NCBI GenBank assembly: GCA_965203755.1
Contig: OZ241910.1
Span: 1,798,001 to 1,862,000, forward strand
Length of the DNA: 64,000 nt
Origin: UBA6055 sp965203755
Lineage (GTDB): Bacteria; Chloroflexota; Anaerolineae; Aggregatilineales; Phototrophicaceae
Direction of reading: 5' to 3'
In this document: positions 1 through 7,741 of the stretch, piece by piece
How the letters are laid out: the number at the start of each line of letters is the position of its first letter
Numbering within the stretch: position 1 is the first letter of the stretch
Notes under the pieces: model-generated
What the model was told of the DNA's origin: nothing
Database searches by the model: none
What the model saw: only the letters and a program-made list of their open reading frames with translations
Translations under genes and position numbers: made by a program

Positions 1-2691
1 CTGCCCAAGCTGTTTGCCTGTTTCCTCGTTATGGGCGGGCTTGCGCTTCTGGCTGGCATCGCCCTGACCTATGTCGGATTTGAACATTTTGAAGCCTTCT
101 TCAATCGTATTGTGCAGGATATGGCGAAGGCGAGCGAAGCCTTTGCCGACGGCCGGATGTTCTACAGCTATCAAATCCCCAACCTGCTCATCCTGGCGGT
201 CATGCTCTTGGCGAGCGGCGCCGTTTTCTGGTGGGCATCGGCAGGCAAGTCAAGACGCTGGTCGTTCTTGGCGCTGGCGGCGACGGCGCTTGATCTGCTG
301 CTCGCCACTTATGGTTTCAATCCAGCCAGCGACCCGCTGCTGCTGGATTTTACGCCGCCGGCCATCGAATTTTTGCAGGGGCAGGCCGGCGACTTTCGGA
401 TCACGGTCTTGCAGGATCCGTCTCAAGCCAAAATCCTCAACCCCAACACCGGCATGAGCGCCGGGCTGGATGATGTGCGCGGCTATGACAGCATCATCCC
501 CAAGGGTTATGTGGCGGCGATGCGCGCGCTTCAGCCGCAGCATGAACTGAAGTTCAATCGCATATCGCCGCTCTTCGCGTCTGACGAATGGAATCATGAA
601 GGCGGCTATCTCGCCGTGCTGGATGCCCCGCTTTTTGACCTGCTGAACATCAAATATGTCATCACCCATCATCACATCAGCATCCCCTTGCCCAAGTGGG
701 AAAAGGTGTACGTTGACGCGGCGGTGGCCATCTGGGAAAACGGTTCGGTCATGCCGCGGGCTTTCACGGTGGACCAGGATGATTGGAATGACAACTGGCT
801 GGATTACCGCCGTTTTCAGACGCCTTCGGCGGCTTTGCGGGTCGACCGCTATCAGCCGGCCGCCATCACCCGCGACAGCGGCCGGGAAAAGTTCATTGAT
901 TTGCGTTTGGAGGACAAGGGATGGCTGGTCATCAGCGAAACCTACATGCCCGGCTGGCGCGCCTTTGCCCGGCCGCGCGGCCGCAGCGAAGATGCCGAAT
1001 TTGGGCTGGGCGTCCGCCTGGCGCTGGCGAACTTTCAGGCGGTTGAACTGCCCGCCGGTGATTGGACGGTGCGCCTGGTCTACAGCCCCGCCAGTGTTCA
1101 GGTGGGCTTGTTCGGTTCCATGATGGGCTTTGCCTTGATTGCGTTCCTGTCGGGGGCATGGTTTTGGCGGACGACTGTCGGGATCAATACCGAACGGTCA
1201 TCGGGCTTTGCCAAAATTGCCCGCAACAGCCTGGCGCCAATACTCCTGAACCTGTTTAACCGCGGCATCGACTTTGTGTTCGCGATTGTGATGTACCGCC
1301 TGCTGGCGCCGTTGGACATCGGGATTTACAACTTTGCCATTGTGCTGTTTGTCTGGTTCGATATCTTCACCAACTTTGGGCTTGACCTGTTTTTGATTCG
1401 GGAAGCCGCGCGGAAGAAACACCGCGCCGGCCACTATTTCTACCATACCGCGCTCTTTCGTTTGTTCTTGAGTCTGGCGGGGGCGCCGCTGCTGGCTGGC
1501 TGCCTGCTCCTGTGGCAAGGCTCCGGCGCCCAGGCGATTAGCGGCGACGGCTTGATCGCGATTGGCCTGCTCTATCTCGGTCTGTTCCCCGCCAGCCTGT
1601 CCAAAGGCATGACCTCGCTGTTTTATGTCAATGAACAAGCGGAAAAACCAGCGGCGGTCGCCACCATCACGACGATGAGCAAAGCGCTGTTTGGGGTGCT
1701 GGCGCTGGCGCTGGGCTATGGGATTATCGGCTTGGCTGTGGTCAGCATCTTCAACAATATCCTGACCTTTGCTCTGCTGGTTTGGGCGGGACACAAGTTT
1801 ATCGGCAGCATCGGCAGACGGCGGCCCAACCGCAAACTTATCCGCGCGATGGCTGGCGAAAGTTTCCCTTTGATGCTCAATCACTTTCTGGCGACCATCT
1901 TTTTCCAAATCGACATCGTGATTTTACAGGCGATCAAAGGCGCGCTTATTGTGGCGCAGTACAGCACGGCTTACAAATGGCTGCTGGCGATCAATATCAT
2001 TCCGTCATTTTTCACGCAGGCATTGTTCCCGGTGATGTCACGGCAGGCCAAGCATGATGTGCCGGCCCTGACCCGCAGCTTTGCCTTCGGCATCAAACTG
2101 CTGTTTGCCGTCACGCTGCCGGTTGCGGTCGCCTTCACCGTCCTGGCAGAACCCCTGACGCGCATCCTCGGCGGGTCGCCTTATGTGCCGCAGGGGGTTA
2201 TCGCCTTGCAGCTGATGATTTGGAGCATCCCCTTTGGCTGGATGAACAGCCTGACGCAGTATGTCCTGATTGCGCTTGGACTTCAGCGCATGATCACCCG
2301 CGCCTTCATTGCCGCCGTGAGTTTTAATGTCATCGCCAACCTCCTGTTTATCCCGCAGTTCAATTTTCAGGCGGCGGCAATCGCCACCATCGCTTCGGAA
2401 ATCGCGCTTTTCCTGCCCTTTATCTATCTGCTGCGCGGCCGACTGGCCCCCTTCAACATCCTGCGCCTGCTTTGGCGGCCGCTGGCGGCCCTAAGCGTCA
2501 TGCTGCTGGTTCTGCTGCTGTGGGATGCGCCAGCGATTCCGGCGCTGCTGGTCGGCGGCCTCTTATACAGCGCGGCGCTGGTCGCCTTGCGGCCGCTGGA
2601 TGCCGCCGAACTGGAACAGCTGTTGCCCGACCGCCTCAAGGGCTCGGCGCTGCTGATGCGCCTGCTGGTCGGCAAACGCAAAAATGCCTGA
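1..2691 (+). CDS. YfhO-like membrane protein fused to a Wzx/MOP-type polysaccharide flippase (5' end outside window)
   Basis: The frame is open from base 1, so the N-terminus lies outside the window; the first ATG at 31 is internal. Roughly the first 370 visible residues resemble the C-terminal half of YfhO-type membrane proteins: a few membrane helices, a large soluble domain with the segments FDLLNIKYVIT and SETYMPGWRA, then a closing helix. From about residue 395 (IARNSLAPILLNLFNRGIDF) the sequence is a multi-helix MOP/Wzx-type oligosaccharide flippase running to residue 886, with charged loops such as LIREAARKKH. The frame is continuous across the junction, so this is a fusion. Known: YfhO proteins are implicated in glycosylation of cell-wall polymers, and Wzx flippases move lipid-linked sugars across the membrane. 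Inferred: one protein that couples transfer and flipping for a surface glycan. The stop is followed 17 bp later by a convergent gene. Confidence 0.8.
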   Translation: MPKLFACFLVMGGLALLAGIALTYVGFEHFEAFFNRIVQDMAKASEAFADGRMFYSYQIPNLLILAVMLLASGAVFWWASAGKSRRWSFLALAATALDLLLATYGFNPASDPLLLDFTPPAIEFLQGQAGDFRITVLQDPSQAKILNPNTGMSAGLDDVRGYDSIIPKGYVAAMRALQPQHELKFNRISPLFASDEWNHEGGYLAVLDAPLFDLLNIKYVITHHHISIPLPKWEKVYVDAAVAIWENGSVMPRAFTVDQDDWNDNWLDYRRFQTPSAALRVDRYQPAAITRDSGREKFIDLRLEDKGWLVISETYMPGWRAFARPRGRSEDAEFGLGVRLALANFQAVELPAGDWTVRLVYSPASVQVGLFGSMMGFALIAFLSGAWFWRTTVGINTERSSGFAKIARNSLAPILLNLFNRGIDFVFAIVMYRLLAPLDIGIYNFAIVLFVWFDIFTNFGLDLFLIREAARKKHRAGHYFYHTALFRLFLSLAGAPLLAGCLLLWQGSGAQAISGDGLIAIGLLYLGLFPASLSKGMTSLFYVNEQAEKPAAVATITTMSKALFGVLALALGYGIIGLAVVSIFNNILTFALLVWAGHKFIGSIGRRRPNRKLIRAMAGESFPLMLNHFLATIFFQIDIVILQAIKGALIVAQYSTAYKWLLAINIIPSFFTQALFPVMSRQAKHDVPALTRSFAFGIKLLFAVTLPVAVAFTVLAEPLTRILGGSPYVPQGVIALQLMIWSIPFGWMNSLTQYVLIALGLQRMITRAFIAAVSFNVIANLLFIPQFNFQAAAIATIASEIALFLPFIYLLRGRLAPFNILRLLWRPLAALSVMLLVLLLWDAPAIPALLVGGLLYSAALVALRPLDAAELEQLLPDRLKGSALLMRLLVGKRKNA

Positions 2692-2708
2692 AGCGGCTTG
2701 CGAAAATC

Positions 2709-3569
2709 CTAACCGCCCTCGCCGGCATCCATTTCCATATCGCCGTGATTCATCTCTGCCATACTGCCCGCGCCCGCCGGCCGCAGCCAAATTTGACTGA
2801 ACGCAAGCCCGCCGACTTCCGTTTCGTCTTCCCACATGTCCATCGCCTGATCGCGAACAGCAGCCTGCAAATCAATCGACTCGCCAGAGTCCAAGATGAG
2901 CCGAAATGCCAGCTGACTGCCGGGCATGATGTCTGCGGTTAGCTGGCGCAGCATGATGTGCTTGCCGCCCGGACGCAGTTCAAGGGTTTCGCCGCCGGCG
3001 ATGACCAGGCTGTCCAAAGTTCGCATGCGCGCGACATGGTTTTCGACCATGGTTTCGTGGAATTCGACCTGACTGGCGGCGGAAGTCTCGGCAGCCCGGA
3101 TGATGACGGCATCATCGCTGCGGTTGGTGATGTGCATGTACAAGGCGCTCGTCTCGCCGGACATGCCGCTCTGCGCTTTGGCTTCGTTCAGGATTTCATA
3201 GGGGAAGCTCTGGCGATAGACATCCCCATTGTCAAGCGTCAGGCTGGCCTCAAGAATCCAGCTGCCGCTCATCGTCCATTCAAAGGGCAGGGTGAAGACG
3301 CCATTGACCGACTCGGAAGCCGCCGAAAAGACCGGGACCATGCCGGCATGGCTCATATCGCCGCGGATGCTGATGGCGCCTGGATTTTCGATTGGGCCGC
3401 CGTCGGCGTCGGTGACCTTGACCAGCAGGACGGTTTCGCCCACTAGGCGGTCGCTGACGGAAAGTTCCAGCCGGATGTTCGCGTCCGACAGCCTTTGCTG
3501 ACGGCAGGCGGTTCCCAGCGTCAGCAGCAGGGCGAAGCATAAGATGGATTGGAGCGGCTTGATTTTCAT
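2709..3569 (-). CDS. Secreted lipoprotein with YtkA-like and PCuAC copper-chaperone domains
   Basis: The N-terminus is a signal peptide ending in LTLGTAC, compatible with a lipoprotein Cys. An Ig-like YtkA/FixH-type domain follows (about residues 30-125, segment ADGGPIENPG). The PCuAC (DUF461) domain spans about 130-250 and contains the complete copper motif H-x10-M-x21-H-x-M: it runs from FHETM, through VARM, to GGKHIML. The last 20 residues are Met/His/Asp-rich (MNHGDMEMDAG), a likely extra copper site. PCuAC proteins deliver Cu(I) to the CuA centre of cytochrome c oxidase outside the membrane. The fusion of both domains and the Met-rich tail are directly visible; the partner oxidase is not in the window. 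The gene is convergent with the flippase gene. Confidence 0.8.
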   Translation of the reverse strand: MKIKPLQSILCFALLLTLGTACRQQRLSDANIRLELSVSDRLVGETVLLVKVTDADGGPIENPGAISIRGDMSHAGMVPVFSAASESVNGVFTLPFEWTMSGSWILEASLTLDNGDVYRQSFPYEILNEAKAQSGMSGETSALYMHITNRSDDAVIIRAAETSAASQVEFHETMVENHVARMRTLDSLVIAGGETLELRPGGKHIMLRQLTADIMPGSQLAFRLILDSGESIDLQAAVRDQAMDMWEDETEVGGLAFSQIWLRPAGAGSMAEMNHGDMEMDAGEGG

Positions 3570-3738
3570 TTGTCCTGCGGTCCATTTATCCAGTCGGCGG
3601 CGGCATCAATATAGCACAGGCAAGGTCCCGAAACCTAGACCAATGTCTCCCTCCCCACAGCAATACCCTATGTAGCGTTCTATTCACAGCTTGATGTAAA
3701 ATCAGGTGCAGGTATGGATTCAGCGGCGATGGTGCGGT

Positions 3739-5826
3739 ATGGCATTTGAATTGGAAGCGTTGGTGGGGCATCTGTATATTTTTGGCGGCCGCGCGATTCG
3801 CGTCAACCCGCCGGGCGCGCGGGTAGAAGTCGCGCCGCGTTCGTCCGCCCGCGCCCGCGAAGGCGATACCTTCTTTGCCTTGGTGGCGCCATCAGGCTAT
3901 ATCGCTCCGACCGCTTTCTATGAACAGATGGCGAAACTGGCCGCCGAACGGTATTTTAACGCCGGCGGCAGCGTCACCATTGCGCTTCGCACCATGTTTC
4001 AAGCCCTCAATCGCAGCCTGTATGAACATAACCGCGCCGGCCAGCAGTCCTACGAAGCCAGCATTATTGTCGCCATCCTCCACGGCGAGGATGTGTATGT
4101 CGGGCGGGTTGGGCCGGTGGTGTCGGCGCTGCATACGAACAGCTTGACCTTGACCTTTCCCGAAGACTTTTCTGATGATGAACCGCTGTTCAGCGCGCCT
4201 TTGGGCGTCCTGCCAGAGCCCGATGTCAGTATGGTGCGCTATGCGGTCAATGCGGGCACCCGCCTGCTGCTGTCGGATGCCAACATCGCCGATATTCCCA
4301 GCGCCGAACTGGACGGCATCCTGATTGAAAGCGATATTGAAAAAGCGCTCGACGGCCTGCGTAAGTCCATCAGAGTGCAGGGACAGCTGATGCTGGTGGA
4401 ATTGGTTCCGCCCGAGTTTGAGAGTCCGGTATCCGCCGCGCCCGGCGAATCATCGACCGAGGTGAACGCCAGACTGGCTGAAGCCCGCACTCAAATCGAA
4501 GCGGAACAGCAGCCGCGGCAAAGCCAGCGACAGGTGAACCGGGGCGAACTTGTCAAACGGGCCCAAGCCAAAGCCGCCAGGCGGGCTGCCGGCGGCCTGC
4601 GGCTGTTGAGCCGGCTGCTTGAACGTTTTTTGCCGCTGCCCGATCCAGAATCGGAGCGCGGTCTTGCATCAGGCGCGATTACGATGGCGGTGCTGCTGAT
4701 CCCGATTGTCATCGTCGTGATTGTGGTGCTCTCTTGGGTGCCTAATATCGGTGAGACGGATTTTGATCAATGCCTGACCCGCTTGGAAGAAGCGGCTGAT
4801 CTGGCGCGGACCATCGACAGCAATGACCGCCGCGGCGTGCTGTCGGCCTGGAATGCGACCTTGCTGGTGGTCGAAGGATGCGAGGGCTTGCGGCCAGCCG
4901 ATCCGACAGTTCATGCTTTGCGCGAGGAGGCGCAGAATGTCATTGATTTGCTAAACAATATCCAGCGGCGGGCGGCGACTGCCTTGACCGCCTTTCCCAA
5001 TGCCAGCATTACGCGTCTGCGCTTGCAGGGATTGGATATGTACGCCCTGGATGCCGGCAGCAATCTGGTGTATCGCATCAAACTTGATGATGAAGGCGCC
5101 GGCGTGGTTCAGCAGGAGCCAGTCCCGAATATGCGCTTGGGCGCCACGGTTCAAGGATTGAGCATCGGACAGATTGTGGACATTGCCTTTGATGATTTGT
5201 CTGGCGAACTGGCGCTGATTGACGAGAAGGGCACCTTGGTGCGCTGCTCGCCGCAATTCATCATGGACTGCAATGCACAGCGCATACTGGCGGTTGACCA
5301 GTGGCAAAAACCGATTGCGCTGACGATATGGGGCCGCCGTCTGTATATTCTGGACAGCGAGGGCGGACAAATCTGGCGTTATGACCCTTCGGGCGGCAGT
5401 TATGTCAGCGCCCCGCGCGAATACTTTGCCGGCGAATCGCGGCGGAATCTGCGTAATGTGGTCGACTTCACCATCAGTCAGCGCGGCACAGTGTATATCT
5501 TGTATAACGATGGCGTGATGAAAAGCTATGTCGGCGGCTATGAACAGCCTTTTGCCTTTAGCGGCTTCAATGTCGGCAGCGAACCCGATGTGGTGACCAC
5601 GCAGGGCTTTGTCTTGAACGACAGCCCTTTTCAGCCGGCCTTCTTTATTATCAGCCGCCCGGCGCGGACGATATTTGAAACCACGCTGGCAGGTACGTTT
5701 ATCGACAGCTATCAGGTTTTTGAGCAGGACAAGCTGGCGCTGCTTTCGTCGATTGTCGCCTATCCGGCGCAAAATATCCTCTATGTCGCCTCCGGCAATT
5801 CCATCTTCACGCTTCAAAAGAGATGA
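3739..5826 (+). CDS. Degenerate PP2C-like domain, single membrane helix and extracytoplasmic beta-propeller-like domain
   Basis: I chose the ATG at 3739; a GTG 33 bp upstream is also in frame. Residues 1-220 follow the PP2C/SpoIIE fold pattern (GDTFFALVAPSG, ASIIVAILHGEDVYVGRVGP, GTRLLLSDANIAD). The metal-binding aspartates are missing: the usual DGMGG is PSGYI, and the usual GDSR is GPVV. A basic linker leads to one strong membrane helix near residue 320 (VLLIPIVIVVIVVLSW), then about 370 residues of repeats of the NHL/propeller type (MYALDAGSNLVYRI, LYILDSEGGQIWRYD). Predicted layout: a cytoplasmic pseudophosphatase and an external propeller. Function unknown; a sensor or scaffold for Ser/Thr signalling is inference. 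No kinase gene is nearby. Confidence 0.65.
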   Translation: MAFELEALVGHLYIFGGRAIRVNPPGARVEVAPRSSARAREGDTFFALVAPSGYIAPTAFYEQMAKLAAERYFNAGGSVTIALRTMFQALNRSLYEHNRAGQQSYEASIIVAILHGEDVYVGRVGPVVSALHTNSLTLTFPEDFSDDEPLFSAPLGVLPEPDVSMVRYAVNAGTRLLLSDANIADIPSAELDGILIESDIEKALDGLRKSIRVQGQLMLVELVPPEFESPVSAAPGESSTEVNARLAEARTQIEAEQQPRQSQRQVNRGELVKRAQAKAARRAAGGLRLLSRLLERFLPLPDPESERGLASGAITMAVLLIPIVIVVIVVLSWVPNIGETDFDQCLTRLEEAADLARTIDSNDRRGVLSAWNATLLVVEGCEGLRPADPTVHALREEAQNVIDLLNNIQRRAATALTAFPNASITRLRLQGLDMYALDAGSNLVYRIKLDDEGAGVVQQEPVPNMRLGATVQGLSIGQIVDIAFDDLSGELALIDEKGTLVRCSPQFIMDCNAQRILAVDQWQKPIALTIWGRRLYILDSEGGQIWRYDPSGGSYVSAPREYFAGESRRNLRNVVDFTISQRGTVYILYNDGVMKSYVGGYEQPFAFSGFNVGSEPDVVTTQGFVLNDSPFQPAFFIISRPARTIFETTLAGTFIDSYQVFEQDKLALLSSIVAYPAQNILYVASGNSIFTLQKR

Positions 5827-6226
5827 GCGGCCGCCCAGGGCAATCGCATCCAAGCCGCGTCCTTTTGACCGCCTTTCGCCGCTTGTTCTGTGATGCCCTT
5901 TTGAACGGCATCGGACGCCGGGAGCGGGCAATGAGGCGAGGATAATGTTCGGCGTCAAGGCGGCGCGCGCCAGGGCTTTTTCAGATAATTGGCGCGTCCA
6001 CCGCGGTTTCTTCAGTCATAAGGCACTTCTATGATTCAAAGGAGTTCAGTAAGTGTCTCTTGCTTCATTTTCAGCTGCCAAACTTTGCCGAGACTCTGCG
6101 CTCTATAAGGTCTTGTGCTGCCATTTGCTGCCAAAACCGACATGTTTGCCGCCACTTTGGTATTCGACAGGTTTGCGGTTATATTTATCCAGAGTGAATG
6201 ATTGATTATAGAAGGCAGGATATTCA
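5827..6226. other. Intergenic region with no recognised gene
   Basis: Four hundred bases between the propeller protein and the ThuA-like gene. I see no tRNA, no credible small ORF and no clear hairpin terminator. The last 100 bases become AT-rich and must carry the promoter of the ThuA-like gene, ending in GAAGGCAGG as a ribosome-binding site. Confidence 0.4.
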
Positions 6227-6883
6227 ATGAATCAGAAAGCGCTGATTGTTTATGGCGGCTGGCGCGGTCATGATCCCAAAGAGACATCGCATTTATTCGC
6301 CGGCTTGCTGCAAGCGGCTGGCTTGGAGGTTGTCTTGTCCGAATCGCTGGACAGTTTCCTGGATGCCGACCTGATGGCTTCGGTCGATATGGTGATCCCG
6401 GTCTATACCATGAGCGCCATCACCCGCGAGCAGGAGCGCGCGCTGCTGGATGCTGTGCGCGAAGGCGGGGTGAGCGTCGGCGGCTGGCACGGCGGTATGG
6501 CGGATGCCTTCCGCAGCAATACCGAGTATCAGTTTATGGTCGGCGGGCAATGGGTGGCGCATCCCGGCGACATCATTGATTACCGCGTCAATATCCGCGA
6601 CAGCCATCACCCGATCACCGCCGGCATTGAAGACTTCAATATGCACTCGGAGCAGTATTATATGCACACCGACCCTTCCAATCAGGTCTTGGCGACCACT
6701 ACCTTTAATGGCGACCATGCCGCTTGGATTGATGGCGCGGTGATGCCGGTGGTCTGGACGCGCGCTTATGGCAAGGGGAAAGTGTTCTATAGTTCGCTGG
6801 GGCATGTCATTGGCGATTTCGATGTGCCGCAGGCCCGCGAAATCGTTCGGCGCGGGCTGCTGTGGGCGGTGGACCGCCTGTAA
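6227..6883 (+). CDS. ThuA-like domain protein
   Basis: The 218-residue protein has the ThuA (class I glutamine-amidotransferase-like) fold. An N-terminal beta strand ALIVYGGWRGHDP is followed by VDMVIPVYTM, the GGVSVGGWHGGMADAF turn, HPITAGIEDF and the closing YGKGKVFYSSLGHV. ThuA-like proteins act in sugar utilisation or as components of glycoside and rhamnogalacturonan degradation; the exact reaction is generally unknown. No catalytic Cys of the amidotransferase triad is visible at the nucleophile turn, as is usual for this family. A ribosome-binding site (GAAGGCAGG) lies 7-8 bases before the ATG. It is convergent with the following glycosyltransferase gene; no sugar-pathway neighbours point to a substrate. 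Confidence 0.8.
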   Translation: MNQKALIVYGGWRGHDPKETSHLFAGLLQAAGLEVVLSESLDSFLDADLMASVDMVIPVYTMSAITREQERALLDAVREGGVSVGGWHGGMADAFRSNTEYQFMVGGQWVAHPGDIIDYRVNIRDSHHPITAGIEDFNMHSEQYYMHTDPSNQVLATTTFNGDHAAWIDGAVMPVVWTRAYGKGKVFYSSLGHVIGDFDVPQAREIVRRGLLWAVDRL

Positions 6884-6892
6884 TGCCGGGCT

Positions 6893-7651
6893 TTATCTGT
6901 CGCGGCTGCGAGAGAGGCTGCGGTGGCGGAATCTGATTTGCCATACGCGCAGCGCCGCTTCCAAGGCAATCGAGATGGACATTTTGGATGTCCCGCGAAT
7001 CCTGTCGGGGAAGTGTATCGGAATCTCTTTGATGTTGAAGCCGAGCCGATGAGCCACAAAAATCATCTCGACCTGAAACACATAGCCGTTGGCTTTGACT
7101 TGATCGATGTTCATCCCCATCAGACTCGCTCGATGAAAGAGCCGAAAGCCGCCGGTGGCATCGTTAATCGGTATGTTGAGGATGCCCGGCGTATAGATGC
7201 GATTTGCCCACCGGCTAAGCCATTGCCGCAAGAATCCCCATTGTTCATCGACGCTGCCGCCCTTGACATAACGCGACCCAAGAACGATGTCATGGCGGCG
7301 CGCCTGTTCCAGCATTTGCGGGATATATTTGGGCTGGTGAGAAAAGTCGGCATCCATTTGAATGATGATTTCAGCGCCAAGCGACAAAGCCTGCTTGAAG
7401 CCCTGTTTGTATGCCGGCCCCAAGCCCTGTTTTTCCGGACGATGCAGGACATACATTTTCCCTTGATAGCGGGCTTGCCGCGTCAAGGCTTCAGCGATGT
7501 TCCCGGTGCCGTCCGGCGAGTTGTCATCCACAATCAGCAAATGAAAATCAGGGATGTCCAAGTCAAAGAGCGCAGCGGCGATTTCGCGGATGTTTTCCTT
7601 TTCGTTATAGGTTGGCAGGACGACCATCACTTTGGCGGGAGCGGCGGACAT
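6893..7651 (-). CDS. Polyprenol-phosphate (dolichol-phosphate-type) mannosyltransferase, GT2 family
   Basis: A complete 252-residue GT-A glycosyltransferase. The features are the N-terminal VVLPTYNEKENI, DDNSPDGTG, the metal-binding DxD in QMDADFSHQP near residue 100, VLGSRYVKGG, NDATGGFRLF and EIPIHFPDR near residue 220. All match Dpm1/GtrB-type enzymes that move mannose or glucose from a nucleotide to polyprenyl phosphate on the cytoplasmic membrane face. There is no C-terminal membrane domain, so this is the short Dpm1-like form. It lies 90 bp downstream of transketolase on the same strand and could be cotranscribed. The donor sugar cannot be read from the sequence. Confidence 0.88.
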   Translation of the reverse strand: MSAAPAKVMVVLPTYNEKENIREIAAALFDLDIPDFHLLIVDDNSPDGTGNIAEALTRQARYQGKMYVLHRPEKQGLGPAYKQGFKQALSLGAEIIIQMDADFSHQPKYIPQMLEQARRHDIVLGSRYVKGGSVDEQWGFLRQWLSRWANRIYTPGILNIPINDATGGFRLFHRASLMGMNIDQVKANGYVFQVEMIFVAHRLGFNIKEIPIHFPDRIRGTSKMSISIALEAALRVWQIRFRHRSLSRSRDR

Positions 7652-7741
7652 AAATACCTCCTGGCATCGCGCCGCCTGTCATATCGCAGCCGCGGCGCTT
7701 GTAGGATGCCCCTTCTGGCGGCCGGTATTCAGGCGCCGCGC

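Noticed and set aside
4951..5958. A 335-codon frame on the - strand
   Set aside because: Antisense to the propeller part of the PP2C-like protein; no domain and no ribosome-binding site.
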